Of a DNA stretch of 64,000 bases, positions 13,637-25,269 are shown one piece after another. The stretch is from contig CM049317.1 of NCBI GenBank assembly GCA_026874595.1, positions 49,872,401 to 49,936,400 on the forward strand, written 5' to 3'. Both the position numbers and the translations under genes were made by a program. This stretch comes from Sipunculus nudus (Eukaryota > Annelida > Sipuncula > Golfingiida > Sipunculidae). Each line of letters opens with the position of its first letter. Position 1 is the first letter of the stretch. The notes beneath the pieces are model-generated. The model was not told where the DNA came from. It searched no databases and was given only the letters and a program-made list of their open reading frames with translations.

Positions 13637-16600
13637 AGAGAGAGAGAGAGCGAGAGAGAGAGAGAAAGAAGAGAAGAGAGAGAGAAGGCAACTCTAATAT
13701 GAGAGCCGCGCGTACACAGGTAATAAAAATTTATAGTAACAAATGCTAATGTAAAATATTATTTATGATAAATTATAATTAAATATTATTATAATATATT
13801 TATAATAACTATATATTTTAATTTATTAAAATATTATTTATAATAAATTATAACTAAATATTATTAATAATAAATATTATTTATTCCGTTAATAATCTAG
13901 GTAGGATTTATTTGATCAATGCGCCATATATTGCATTTTACAAAGAGTCAAGTGCATACAACTAATTGGTTTAAATGACGTTATTCTATGGAACAAGATC
14001 ATGGTATGAATAGTACTTTTGCTACATGGATAAGTGATAACTTTGTTATTTTCATCGGTCCACACTATGTAGTGGTGAATATGAATATGTAGAAAGGAAA
14101 CACAAGAGAGCTTGCATACACAAAAACATATTCGCTCACATAACCCAACGGCACCTTGGTTGATGGATCATTTGAGACAAATAAGCCAGGATCTTTACTT
14201 ACTGGGAGACGCCAAAAGTATAAATGAATAATTTGTGCACCAGTTGCTATAGTTTCACAATACCTACCTACATAATATATACATATTATCTTAAGTTGAT
14301 CAAGACCCATAAGCACACCAAATTTAATAACAAGCCATTCAGCCGCTGCTTAACAATCTGGCAGTTTTTGTGTAATTTGCATTGTTTCTAGGGTGCTCAA
14401 ACATGCCCCGTAACTCGCAGAATTTAGGTCAAAGTGAGCTTATTTCAAGTTTCTGAGGAGAACTCTTGAGGAACTCTCAGAATAAAATGGTCCTTGATTC
14501 TAGCATAAACGGGTACAAACTGTGCCTTTTTAACAGACCTAGTGTTCTAAATATAGAGGTAAAATTCGTAAATATCCAGATGATGCAGGTGGCGCCACCA
14601 TTTATGCCCAGTAGCTTAGATTCATGAAGACACATAACATCAAATTTTGGTGAAAATCCCACTAACCGTTCCAGAGGAATTTGTCAATTTTTGTGTATTT
14701 TACATACTTCTGGGGTGCTCAAACACCCCCGCAACCTGAAGAATATAGCCCAAACTTACCTAATTTTAGTTTTTTTAGGAAATTTTTCATGATAAGACAA
14801 CAAAAAAAAGAGAAAAAAGGCGTAAAAATTTTAAGGTGATGGTGGTGCCACCAAACTGCAGGAATTGATGAGACACCTATGATAAATATGAATGCAAAGA
14901 ATCATTGCAAAATATGCATTAGTAATGAAGTACTGGAGCTTTTGTGAGCCCTAAAACTCAGAGGATAGGAGTAACAGGGACCTAATTTCAGATTTCCAAG
15001 GAGATTTTTCTTGGACCTTTTTTGATGTCAAGAAAAAAATTCCAGGTCCAATGGTAACGATTTCTGCCCTGTTAACGGTCGACGGCATCTTTGAAGGTCT
15101 AGAAAATAGAGGGGAAAATGTGTAAAAATTAATATGAAATTTCAGGTGGCGTCATTTCAGTCAGCTGAGCTAAAACTTTATTAGCACATGAAAGGGATAT
15201 TGGTTTTCAGTGTATAAGGTAAGGTATTATATGTTAGTTTGTTTGCATAAAAATCTGTTTGAAGATATTTTTTGTACCTATAGTTATTAATAATTTATAT
15301 CTATATACTGTAGATTCAGGTATTATCTTGGGCTTAAAATTTCGTGGTTTTTGTACAAAACGCATATCGTGGGGTATTTGAATTCGTGGAAAGACCATGA
15401 ATCTTGGTTATTAATATATCCATGTGCGCAAGGAAACCGAGAACATAAGTACACAGGTAGTACACCGGTGGCTCCATTCAAATGCTTATCACACGGTGCG
15501 CCTGTACCGTGGTCAATTTGGGTCAGTGTTGAGCGAACAAGCTTCGCCCGACCCTAACAAAGGAATTAATCAGCCGTGACCGACACCTGCCGAACAATAC
15601 ATCGGCTATTAGTTATAATACACGATACATAAGCTATTATTTGTAACACCCGATCGCACCACGTTCACAGGAAACGTAAACCCTCACTTGATCGGAGGAA
15701 AAATAAAACGGGACCGTCCACATGAACGTTTTTACATTTTTTAATCATGGCGGTAGTAACAAGTGGCGCCTGTAAATATTAGACACACAAGAGACAAGAT
15801 TCGTTCGGCATTCAACGTGTCAACTATAAAAAATAGAAATCGGCTAAATGGGTCGACAAGACAGGAATTTTATTCTTCTGAAAATAAGAGGGGCTTAATT
15901 TGCCTACCAGTATTCCGCAACACTTGTGCTAACATTTATGTACAACTATCAGCACGCAATGTTCGGAAGAAGTCCCGCCTGTCTTATTAATGGCTCACCT
16001 TTATGCACGCAACTGTAGTCGGCAATATTCGGATTAAGTTTTCTTTACATTCGCGTCCCCGCAGTAATGCAAATGAGTTTACATGGCCCTTGTCTTTTAA
16101 GCCACTAGGGAGCGTAAGTCTCGTTTTATCTCTATTGAAAGAAGGTTGACAAATGTCGTGCCTCGGTAGCTTTGGTTTCGATCATTGGAAATTGTGTACC
16201 GTTCTTGTTGTTTCAGTACTACCGCTTTGAGCGATTGAAATGTGGCATTGTTCTTTAATATTTTAAAGTAATGTTTGATATTGTTTTATTGTGAACATTT
16301 CAGAGGGCCGTGATTGGGCGATATTAGGGGAAATAATGGATTTGACAACAGAATATTTATAAGTGACGTATTTTTTATAGTATAACAGGAAAAGTAATGC
16401 AATACATTTATTATATGTATCAATGGCAATCATAAAATAGTAATAAACCATTTTTGTACCTTTACTAACAAATTCAGCCAGCTATAATAAACATAAATAG
16501 ATGAAGTCGACCACCAGATGCTGTTAAGATAATCTCTGATCGTATGATTTTTTGATCGTTTGAATCATGAATTCGTGGATTTATCTACGAAAACCACGAA

Positions 16601-17008
16601 AATAAAATCCCAACTAATATTTCTGAATCCACAGTGTGTTATTTTTCTTCACGTTATTAAGAACTGAAGGTAACTATATAAACTAAAAGTCTCGATACCC
16701 ATAAGAAACAAGAAAGTGTTTGACAGAATACAAAAACTAAACAGTCAACCATATTATAAAAAAATATACACAAGTTAGGTATATTCTCGTCTAGGATGTG
16801 TGAATATTGATCTAAATCATACCAAACTTCTAAGGGTTTGAGGCGTCATCATTGTTTGGTAAGACCATACGGCTGAGGCGAGGGCCCGGTGCAGTGGAGC
16901 CGCGCGAGTTTCATAATGTTCAAGCCAATGTCTGGCCCCCGTTTCCTGTTGCACGTTTCCAGTCACCAGCATAGGCAACAGAACTACCAACACGAACGAC
17001 CCTGCCAT
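4347..17008 (-). CDS. ACE-like M2-family protein, predicted catalytically inactive (13 coding exons, 632 aa)
   Basis: I rebuilt 13 coding exons from homology and GT-AG borders: 17008-16823, 12344-12186, 11757-11670, 11225-11079, 10585-10388, 9521-9418, 8715-8546, 8245-8121, 7757-7662, 7101-6957, 5968-5870, 5498-5376, 4605-4347. They sum to 1,899 nt, and every junction keeps frame. The product follows single-domain angiotensin-converting enzyme from end to end, with recognisable blocks LWAWLGWR, YRDAGDAWRRRY, LHAYVRRHL, HIPAHVLG, MWAQSW, DFFTSVGLGPMP, NNFDPGAKY and LGYSRPWEDAM. ACE is normally a secreted or membrane-bound zinc dipeptidyl carboxypeptidase. Here the HEMGH motif is SLMGQ (residues 368-372), the third zinc ligand Glu is Asp396, and the positions matching ACE His353, His513, Tyr520 and Tyr523 are Tyr, Ser, Phe and Asn. 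A signal peptide and a hydrophobic C-terminal tail suggest surface anchoring. Known relatives with a lost site are C. elegans ACN-1 and some Drosophila Ance paralogues. Function is therefore probably non-enzymatic. Confidence 0.93.
6201..6276. repeat. (AT)n microsatellite, imperfect
   Basis: Interrupted AT repeat in the intron between exons 10 and 11 of the ACE-like gene. Confidence 0.9.
6842..6892. repeat. (AT)n microsatellite
   Basis: Pure AT repeat of about 25 units, 65 bp downstream of ACE-like exon 10. Confidence 0.95.
7430..7615. repeat. ~38-bp minisatellite in an ACE-like intron
   Basis: ATACTGGCCGGGAAGAACAT and close variants occur four to five times between exons 9 and 10 of the ACE-like gene. 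The outer units are more diverged. Confidence 0.8.
7662..7757 (-). CDS. ACE-like gene exon 9: third zinc ligand changed Glu to Asp
   Basis: The exon encodes AFLDAAGQSFSVSARS followed by FEYLQHLGLISSPESK. It aligns with the ACE block FHEAIGDVLALSVSTPKHL. The ACE glutamate ligand of HEAIGD is Asp396 here, the preceding His is Leu395 and the terminal Asp is Gln. Acceptor tttaag and donor gtatgt bound the exon. Together with exon 8 this removes the whole metal site. Confidence 0.9.
8121..8245 (-). CDS. ACE-like gene exon 8: zinc-site exon with HEMGH replaced by SLMGQ
   Basis: The exon is flanked by acceptor aatcag and donor gttagt. It reads R-I-R-L-C-T-R-V-S, then FFVKMHSLMGQIVYFMQY, then KNLPLRYRDGANP. 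The flanks match ACE (CTxVxxED and IQYFMQYKDLP.R.GANP), so the alignment is unambiguous. Both zinc-ligand histidines and the catalytic glutamate of HEMGH are Ser368, Gln372 and Leu369. The reading frame is open, so this is substitution and not a frameshift or a mis-spliced exon. Confidence 0.92.
11487..11515 (-). ncRNA. Hammerhead-like core remnant
   Basis: On the minus strand CTGAAGA is followed by one extra A, a GAAGC/GCTTC hairpin and GAAAG. This resembles the core plus stem II of PLE-type hammerheads, but no stem III or cleavage triplet can be assigned. It lies in the intron between exons 3 and 4 of the ACE-like gene, and the match could be coincidental. Confidence 0.3.
12526..12573 (+). 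ncRNA. Degenerate hammerhead ribozyme, nearly complete
   Basis: Core CTGAGGA (12532-12538) and GAAA (12555-12558) are present. Stem II has CGGG/CCCG (4 bp) with a T-T mismatch next to the core. Stem III is ACA/TGT around GTC, and the cleavage triplet is GTC (cut after 12567). Stem I pairs ATTCA with TGAAT but has a G-G mismatch at the first position. It lies upstream of the PLE endonuclease piece on the same strand and has a close relative at 51603-51649. Reduced or no activity is expected. Confidence 0.7.
12699..13088 (+). mobile_element. Penelope-like retroelement, GIY-YIG endonuclease fragment (open, 5'-truncated)
   Basis: The 390-bp open frame encodes the C-terminal endonuclease of a Penelope-like element. 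The GIY-YIG-type start is SYIGLTENSFKSRYANHKSSF. It is followed by the PLE hallmarks TELSKYIWQLK, SITWKIL, RCNLCLWEKYYII and LNKRNELVTACTH, ending in FLLKNF. There is no reverse transcriptase upstream: the copy stops at a short (AT)n tract at 12679-12694, and a 21-bp direct duplication (GTATACCAAGCGACC core) sits at its 5' edge. It lies in intron 1 of the ACE-like gene, antisense to it. A complete hammerhead ribozyme fold follows 330 nt downstream and a degenerate one lies 126 nt upstream, as expected for PLE terminal repeats. Confidence 0.88.
13420..13484 (+). ncRNA. Type I hammerhead ribozyme, complete core (PLE-associated)
   Basis: Core CTGACGA (13433-13439) and GAAA (13459-13462) are intact. 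Stem II pairs GTGCA (13440-13444) with TGCAC (13454-13458) around a 9-nt loop. Stem III is 3 bp (ACT with AGT) closed by ACGT. The cleavage triplet is GTA, with predicted cut after 13472. Stem I pairs TTAC with GTAA, has an internal loop, and continues with CAGACA (13420-13425) and TGTCTG (13479-13484). The very short stem III and the internal loop of stem I are the known layout of metazoan retroelement hammerheads. Only sequence and pairing are seen; cleavage is untested. Confidence 0.88.
13585..13690. repeat. (AT)n followed by (GA)n microsatellites
   Basis: An AT tract to 13632 runs directly into an imperfect GA tract. It lies about 100 bp after the hammerhead at 13420-13484. Confidence 0.95.
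14360..15190. repeat. Diverged ~320-bp repeats with GGTGGCGCCACC core, in ACE-like intron 1
   Basis: GGGGTGCTCAAACA-CCCCG occurs at about 14392 and 14712, and GGTGGCGCCACC at 14588 with decayed copies at 14850 and 15145. The phrases resemble those of the 35-37 kb array, so the two are related but old. Confidence 0.6.
15308..16634. mobile_element. 1.3-kb non-autonomous DNA element with terminal inverted repeats
   Basis: The left end CTGTAGATTCAGGTATTATC and the reverse complement of the right end (CTGTGGATTCAGAAATATTA) share a gapped inverted repeat of about 55 bp. The repeat continues through TTTCGTGGTTTTCG and GAATTCGTGG/CCACGAATTC. No transposase frame was found inside. A target-site duplication was not obvious. 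It lies in ACE-like intron 1. Confidence 0.6.
16823..17008 (-). CDS. ACE-like gene exon 1: start codon and signal peptide
   Basis: This exon encodes residues 1-62. The ATG at 17008 is followed by a hydrophobic stretch (MAGSFVLVVLLPMLVTG) typical of a signal peptide. Next comes WLEHYETR...WSYQTMMTPQTL, which aligns with the N-terminal helix of ACE. The exon ends in phase 0 at TTG before the donor gtatga. The following intron (12345-16822) is the longest of the gene and holds a TIR element and a Penelope-like fragment. No convincing TATA box was found just upstream. Confidence 0.85.
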
Positions 17009-17953
17009 GATCGCTCAACACAGAATAAAGTGGAAGCTACACCGCTTTTGAAACACTGGGGGGAAATTTTCAGATAGAGAAGTTGGATAATAACAGTGTT
17101 TTGATCCTGCCGAACCCATTATTATAAACTAATGATCGCACAGACTCGAGACCTTAAGTGGACAGCTAATTATACACAAACGCTATCTTTCCCATCAGGC
17201 CTGAATAAAAATTAGCTGATGGCTTGAAACTATATACATATTCTAACTTTTGTCGCATAAACTAATAATGGAGCAATTTGGTGCATGGGTAAATCCTGAC
17301 AAGGATCGTATTACTAATTATACTGCCACGCCCGCATGTAGGCATCAGTTTCATATTCTACAATGCAATCTGGTGTCGTTTTATTTTTAACAGAATTTCT
17401 AATCAACTCATCAAGCCGACTATTATCTATTGGACTAAGACAAAACACCACCCATAGTCATATCATGTGACTCTAAATGGTTCAGGCAGAAACAACAGCA
17501 AACATTCGTGGGTTTGTTTAACGCTTAGGTTGGCATTATGGTGTAATGTCGACATGACGAAAACCTTGTTTTTTCTCGTTCTTTTACAAACTGGTTTTGA
17601 AGAATATGTTTCACAGATAATTTGTTATTAGAGTATAATTTCATGTAGATAAGTCATCAGGCGTTTTACAATAAGGGTTTGTGACATCGCTATCAATGAT
17701 GATCGAGTTTATTTGGTTCCTTCTAATATGGCGACGAAATTGCTTTGAATACAGAAAAAAAAACATATTCCCTAGGTATAAACATTCGATTTTACGTTAC
17801 CCTCATGTGTGTGTGCAAACCCGGCTACAATTGATGCTGGCATGGGAAGGGTTTATCACACTGACGTAATGTAAAGCTCATCCGTATTGAATAAAGTTAA
17901 ATTACAGTTATGAAAAATATGTGAGGTTCGTGTAAAGGGTTTCCTTAAGAATG

Positions 17954-17999
<46 letters not shown>

Positions 18000-20219
18000 A
18001 CTATTTGCACTATGTGTACATAAGTATTTATTTTTCCTTGAAATTTCTGATACCTAGATATTATTCCATACGCATCATACAAACTCACCCAGATCAATTT
18101 TTAAAGTAGATAGGATATTAAAATGGCAACCTAACTCGTTCATGGGATGTAAGTTAAACACACTTTACTCTTCAAACAAGCTAACAAGGCTTGTTCAGTA
18201 AGATGAAACCATTCAGGAAATTTCATAACAGAAATAAGTCGATGTAACTTGAAATAGTGCAATACCTAAAACATATACCGAACTGATAATCCTATAGGAT
18301 AGAAAATTTTGACATTAACGAAGTGTTCAGCAAGTAAGCATATTCAAAACTTATTGCCAAAGGTTACTCTCAAGGAGCAAAGTAAAGCCATTCAACATGG
18401 CCAACTTATTATAATAGTAATTACAATAAATGTTTTTTTCTTTCTAAAGAAGCCTCACAAATATTATTCCCTCTCCATTTAAAATATCATTATCGACATC
18501 TTTTACTTCCAATATAATAACAGAAAAAAAAATGTAACCAAGGTTTAAAAAATATACATGAATTTATCCTGCTATAACAAATATACAATCAGTGACGTAT
18601 ATGAAAAAATATGAACAAGTTAGCAATATACATAGCTTTACAAGGTTCATTTTTTTCTTTATATGCACTGTTGAAAAAGGAGGAAAGTTTTATAATGTTT
18701 TTTTCGAAAGAAACCCGGGATTTACCCATCTGAATGATGACGATAAATGTATATACTTTACTGTTAACGAATTTGAAATGATGCCTCGATATGAAAGTGA
18801 CATTGGAGCATTCGCACTAGCATGTTGTTTAGAGACATAAAACGCGCCCTGTTCAATATTGTTCTTATGTGTATTTTATTTCAACCTGTATTGTAAACAT
18901 GTTAAGAAATTGGTGACATATAAGTCCAGGAGGGCTGGGTACATATCAGAATACGTATGAATATTGAGTGGTAATGTTGAAATATGATGTACATGTCACA
19001 ATAATAATTAACTGTCTGTATGTCTATCTCCCCATCACTACCTATATCTCTAAATCTCTATCTATCTGTTTATCTATCTATCTATTTATCTATCTACTAA
19101 GCCAGGGCATATTTCTTTTTTTTTTTTTTTTTTGCTATAATCATTTTTTGTCTTATACACATAATGACTTGAATATAACATTGAGAGAGCAACCAACAAG
19201 TTAGCTTGCTTGCCAACAGGGCCACCGCTTGTTTAGAAGAGGCATGGGGGATTCAATGTATTATACATAAACGATTTGGCGAATCCTCCAAGTCATTCGG
19301 TTTCATCTTCCCATTAATTTTTGTTGTGTGTGTACATACATGTATAGATATATTCATCAAGAACTATATAGGAGAAACACTTTTGTTATGTGACTAAATT
19401 TTAAGTAAATAAGATCATTTGAAAAATATGTTCAAACCAAATTTGTGATCATTTATATTGAAAAGCTACAGCCTGCGAGTAGCGTTTAAATATCTCGTCG
19501 TGATATTGGTGATGTTTGCTGAAAATAAGTCTGGCTTCCTATCCTTCATATTTCACTTTTTTGCGATACGTCGATGCTCTGGCTTTGTGGGAATAGGCAT
19601 TGGTCTACTCTACCGATTCAGGTGGTCGACCAGCCTTGAGTTCACTACTGTCGGACTCAGTAAGCACTTATATAGGGCTGGTAAGCATGATGCAAGCTGT
19701 ACAGTGGAATGCATTGCAGTGGTCTACATTCATGTTGAATTGATATCGTGATAAACAAACCGAAATCTTAAAAAGTATGCTACTAGCGATGAATAACAAA
19801 GACAAATACGTGTGATCTCACAATCCAAGCTAAAACTCCGATTGTATGGTAACAAGTCTTTTCCTGGTCCGCAATAGGTGGCTGCCGTCCAGTAACCCAT
19901 ACGGGCCATGCATGTATTTATGAAGTTCAACGGAAATTTAAAAAAATGAGAAAGGATTTACAAATATGCTGAGTTAAAAATTTTTTTTTTTATCTCTGAT
20001 GTTATTTTTTGTTAGAAAGAATACTAAAAACGCTAAGCTGGTTTGGTTTATGTCAACTGACAGCGTACTTTTACTCACTAAGGCGTCGTCAAAACTACGT
20101 AAATATTTGCATCCTCATAAAGCCTTACAGTGCGTTCCTCGCTGAAGGATGTTACGGCATTCTGGCTGCAAGCAAACTGGTCATAGACCCTCTCCTGTCA
20201 GAGCAGTGACTTCAATTTA
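17009..20219. other. Spacer upstream of the ACE-like gene
   Basis: It is AT-rich, with a (CT)n tract and a TCTATCTA-type tract at 19020-19096. No exon could be supported. The promoter of the ACE-like gene should lie at its left edge, but no clear core element is visible. Confidence 0.5.
17958..17995. repeat. (CT)n microsatellite
   Basis: About 19 CT units in the spacer upstream of the ACE-like gene. Confidence 0.95.
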
Positions 20220-20620
20220 TATTCCAGAGTGGGGGAATGACTCACACACACAAATACACACATACATAAATATATCGTCTGCATGACATATTTCAAATAT
20301 ATTAGCACTTGTATGACACATTTCAAATATATATATACCTATATATATATATATATATATATTAATTACATTTAAAATATAATGCAATAGGGTATGTTTC
20401 AGTATATAAGTTAATTTAAAACTAGGTTCAAATATAATATTTCATAGTAAACTCACAAATCAAACCAAAGTCTATAATTCTATTTATTGATATTTTTCAT
20501 TTGCAATTTATAAATAATATTCTCTGAACAGTGGGTGGATGATTGCATTGATCATCCCCCGCCCCCCGACAAAAAGTGGGGAGGATATATACCCCTATCC
20601 CTCCTTTATTGACGCACCTG
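20220..20620 (+). repeat. Dispersed repeat family B, copy 1
   Basis: It has a CACACA tract, GACACATTTCAAATATAT, TAGGTTCAAATATAATATTT, a CCAAAGTCTATAAT phrase and a G/C-run end near TTTATTGACGC. It matches 46280-46650 along its length and 51665-51860 in its first half. Confidence 0.55.
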
Positions 20621-20776
20621 TGTCAAAAAGACGAAATAGCGCTACGGATCAAAGCGATGTTATCTTTCAAAGTCTAAATCGACAATATCTGTCTTCCTAT
20701 TTTTATGGAAAAAACTCTACCACCTTGTTTTGGCTCCTAGATATATCTTTAACTGAAAAGCCTCAAATCTCCATAT

Positions 20777-21560
20777 GCTTGTGTATGCGGATGATATCGT
20801 TCTACTGGCAGATCACATAAACAGTTTGAGAATGTTTCAGTCACCGATATAGCATGAAAGAGAATCTTGAAAGGACAAAGGTGGTTGTGTTTAGGAATGG
20901 TGGGAAGTATATAGAAAAAAATGGAAAATTACGAATTATAATATTGAAACAATTTGTTCATAAATATTTATATATAATTTCCTCACATTTTTCTGAATGG
21001 TCTAAATATCATAAATAACAACCAAATTAGGCATAGAAAACCTACCACTGTTTATACTAGTTGGATTCATCTGGTAGCCGGAAATTTGCTACAGAGGTGA
21101 AAAATATTTTATACCATTGGATTTGTTTAAATCTGGATTGCTCAAGATGTTGTTATTGTTGATGTCTTCATCAAGGTGTTTTTACAGCGAGCTGTGAAAA
21201 TGGTTTACAAAAATGGCATCAACAAATGGCAAATAACTTAGAATACAACATTACATAAAATAAAATCCTTACTGGAGATTGAAAAATATATATGTCGTGT
21301 GTAATAAATGTGAGACACAGTCAAAGCTTATCTAGATTAAGATGCTCACTCCATGATCTTGAAAGAGAGATCGGCTCAAGGGATAAAATCCCTGAATTAG
21401 AACCAATATGGATCTTTTGTTTTAGCCAAGGAAAAACCCTTATTGAAGATGAATTTCACTTTATTATGTGATGTAATGTTAAGCATGTTTGAGGAGAAAG
21501 TATTTAAACGTTGAAATTTTATTCAGCTGCTGCCATGCAAAAATGGTTAAGCTTTGAATA
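20777..21560 (+). mobile_element. Decayed non-LTR (LINE) retrotransposon, reverse transcriptase and C-terminal remnants
   Basis: The reverse transcriptase catalytic box reads MLVYADDIVLLADHI (YADD at 20784-20795). About 90 nt later comes ERTKVVVFRNGGK, the usual LINE segment following the palm. Near 21330-21480 a frame reads RLRCSLHDLEREIGSRDKIP and, after a gap, EDEFHFIM, a typical LINE C-terminal tail. Stops and frame changes separate these blocks, so the copy is dead. The clade was not determined. Confidence 0.7.
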
Positions 21561-22389
21561 TCCTGACCATGTATATATACAACACGGTGTCTGTTTGTTT
21601 GTTTGTTTGTCTGTCTAATGGTTTTTCAATAGCAACATTACTTGAAAAGTAAAATCAAAGCGGGATTTTAATTAAATTTTAAGGATAGCTTTTCAATGTT
21701 TCAAGGAACAATTGATGATCCGGCTCATCATGTAGCTCAAGGATTTTTTTAAAGGAAAAATTCTGCAATTCTCACGATGCCATATGCGGCTAATGAGCGC
21801 CTTGTTATCTTTATTGTCACTAGATGGCGCTCAGTGTCAGTATCCTATAACGTTCAGTGATTGTCCTGATGTGTTCATCCCACATTTCTGACAATGCCAC
21901 GTTGGGGTAATGAGCTGCCTTAATGGAGATCTGCACTCTCTCAGTGCAAATTTCTAGTTGATATATGGAGCACCTCTGTCGATATGTTTTATTAATGTAA
22001 TGTATAGCGGGAAATAATATTGACATCTTTCTTCAGTTGTTGTCATACATATACTATGTATATGGGATGAAATAAGCACGTTTTGAAGGTTAATATACAT
22101 AAAACAACTCACAAATTGAACTCTGTACTGAAGTATAAATATAAAACATATCTCTGGTGAAATATATTTATTTTTTGTAAATTTGTCCATATTTATGGTG
22201 CCCCAGATGCGCATAACTGTAGCTCACAGGCTCTAGCAACAGCTTTAATTTATTTATTTAGTGGTCAGATATACGTGTAGTTGATAATCTTATCTGACTG
22301 TAGCTTTTTCTGCTTAGGAAATTATCGACCGTGCATTCAAATTTTTGGCCCATATTCCTGAGTTCATTTGTGCATAAATGACTGTACGT

Positions 22390-22640
22390 TTGTCTATATT
22401 TTCCTTACTTACCCCCCAGAATAGGTAATAGATATTGGATCAATACCAAAGTCTAATCGATTCTTCCTTGGCCCTTTTCCGAAATGGCTCGAAACTTTAA
22501 ATAAATCCCGTTCATGATCACGTGAGTTATGTTGTAAATTAACACACACGCAAACAAACACACGATCGGGAATAAACGTATGGCCACCATGTGGAAGCAA
22601 TAACCTCTATACGAACCGAGTTGAGATACAGTCGCGGACA
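22390..22640 (-). repeat. Dispersed repeat family A, copy 5 (inverted)
   Basis: The reverse complement shows CATACGTTTATTCCCGATCG, a GTGTGT tract, the ATGAACGGGATTTATT phrase and CGAGCCATTTCGGAAAAGGG. Confidence 0.55.
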
Positions 22641-24119
22641 AGTAAAACAAGAAATGGAACATTTGACATATGACTTCACATGTGATTTAATATTCGTTTT
22701 GGTTAATTGTGCCCTACTCCTGATACTGGCGACATAAACCTGACATTTTCAGATAGAAAGATGTAATTTTGGTGAATTGTTTGGTAGTGTGTATACTGAA
22801 CCATCACATTACACTTTAAACCGAATGTTGATTGAGCAAACAGCGCCAATTAGTGAATCGCCCGATTTCTAATCCAACTGTATCTTGAATTATAAATAAC
22901 TGACTGGGTCTGAGCACCATCATGGCTCAAGATTTATGTTTTCATTTTTTGTAACTTCTATCACCTGAAACACACAAGGCTTCATAAAGTTTCTAATGAA
23001 AAAAAAGAGCAAACACCTACATTACAAATTACTTTTTCAACTTTGGCATTCCTTAAATACCTTACCAAAACGGTACATTCCAAATTTAGCACGCCATTGT
23101 GACTGTCACACAACTATTCTTACGTAGAGAAAATCAGGGACAATAGGGTTACATAAATATTTCTCATACTGAAAGCACGTGTAAGACGTAAAACTTGGTA
23201 TGTCCGTATAGTGCTGCCACCTATCGTCAGACTTGTGTACCAGAGCTCTCGAATAAAGAACTTTGTTAACGCTCACATGTATTTGTTATATGTTTGACCC
23301 ACGCCCGCCGTGGATCCATGACAGAACTTAGAAGCGATCTGCTGTCTAGAATAAGAATGTTTATATTCACTGAATGACATATATATCGGCTATAATGTAG
23401 AACGATGAAGCAATCTTCATTTTAGAATTTGATTTTTATTTTGTTTGGTGGGGGGGGGGGTTTAGTATCTCTAGGTATTTATTGAGTCAGTCTTTATCAT
23501 CATCGACATCCCTTGCAACAAGAAAAAATATCATACAAATCTTATGTTTATAAACATGAACACTTTCAATATTGCAAGATCCAATTTAAAATTCAGTATT
23601 ACAAGTTAGTATATACAGAAAAGTACAAGACAGGGTAGAAACAGAAAACAAACTAATTGATTAAACAAAGAAAAATTTTTATTGCGTTCTTTGTTACTTG
23701 TGTTTTTGTAAGGCAAACACATGTCGACCATTCTTTCTCCACATTCTACTTATTGATGAATGGTTAACAACAAGTATGGGTGAAGCAAAGGTTAATTTGT
23801 TTACTGCAAAAATAAACCTTATATATTTTTATCAATATATCTTCAATATAATTGGAAATAACATTTAATTTTATAAGAACAGGAGTGTTATTTGTAGATT
23901 TATACTAGTTGGTCCCATTCGCATAATATTTACCCGAACCGTATATGTATTTATATATACACCTAGGTACATATAAATATATGTATAAACACACAATCAT
24001 GCATGTACATAAGCACATGAACATGCAGACATATTTATACGCATTATAAAATTATATTTTACAGCAAATTCACCAAAAAAATAAATAATTCTTCAGTCTT
24101 CAAAAACATGGATTTGGAC

Positions 24120-24890
24120 ATGTGCCCCTGTCAATTTGGGAAAGATCGAGCATGTTGTTGTTGAGATATCGCGTAAGAAATAAATCAGTGATTGTGCTCT
24201 GTCGGCAAAATAGGAAATTCGACAGGTCTTAAATTCAAAAGGGATGTAGTCCATATAGGTATCAATCGTCCCTGTGAATCAAAGAAAGATCAAGCATGTA
24301 CTTTTTTAGATATAGCGTGTGAATATAAATCACCCAATGTGCTCTGGCAGCCATACTAGAATTCCATCAGGTCTGAAATTCGATGGGTCTGGAGCCCTCA
24401 TATAGGTCAAATGATCCCTGTGAATATGAGAAAGAACAAACATGTTTTTGTTGAGATATCGTGCACGAAATAAATTAACCTTATGTGCATTTATGCCCAG
24501 GCGGCCATATTGGAATTTTGATAAACATGTAATTCAATAGGGATGGCGTCCTCATAGGCACTATAATGATCCCTGTGTATTTGAGAAAGATCAAGCATGC
24601 ATGCTTGTTGAGATATCGCGTACGAAAATAAAATCAGAGAATGTGCTCTGGCGTCCATATCGGAATTCCGGCAGGCCTGTAATTCGATAGGTCTGGCGCC
24701 CTCATAGGCCCAATGATCCCTGTAATTTTAGAAAGTGGAATTATGTTCTTGTTGAGATATTGTATACGAAAGGAAATTACCCTATGTGCTCTGACGGCCT
24801 AATGAAATTTCGATAGACTTGTAATTTGACAGGGATGGCGTCATCATAGGTACCAATGATCCCTGTGAATAAGAGAAAGATCAATTGACC
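24120..24890. repeat. ~146-bp tandem array, five to six diverged units
   Basis: GAAAGATC-AGCATG recurs near 24140, 24283, 24430, 24584, 24731 and 24875. It is accompanied by TTGTTGAGATATCG, TGTGCTCTGGC, CCATA and ATGATCCCTGTGAAT. Two further partial units lie at about 25415-25590. Units differ by point changes and small gaps. No coding frame runs through the period. Confidence 0.8.
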
Positions 24891-25249
24891 TCACCACCAG
24901 AGCCCTCATGCCCCGCCCTTTTGACCTAAATACTATGATGAACCCCAAAACGCTCCTCCACAGAATGTCTTCCTTGCGAGAGCTGTTTACAGTACAATCA
25001 TGACGTCACAAAGGTTGATGACGTAGACACCGCATTGACTGATGCGCTGATGAATATATCGAAGTCAGTGTAAACCGTCTTCAAATTTTTTTTGATTATT
25101 TGTCTCACACGAATTACGTGCCATGCATGTAAGACATTATTCACTCGGTAGTCTGAGGAAAAGTTCCTGCAACCTTTGGCCTAGAACTATTTATATTGTC
25201 TCCTCTGTATAAAAATATTCCGGAAACATGACTACACACGTGTGTTTTG

Positions 25250-25269
25250 TTTGGGAGAGCTCTCCCAAA
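25250..25269. repeat. 20-bp perfect palindrome
   Basis: TTTGGGAGAGCTCTCCCAAA reads the same on both strands. No nearby gene explains it. Confidence 0.6.

Noticed and set aside
18592-18840. 82-codon plus-strand frame
   Set aside because: No domain, signal peptide or splice context could be found.
24120-24890. CRISPR-like array
   Set aside because: Units are ~146 bp, diverged along their whole length and without a constant repeat and variable spacer pattern, in a eukaryotic context.
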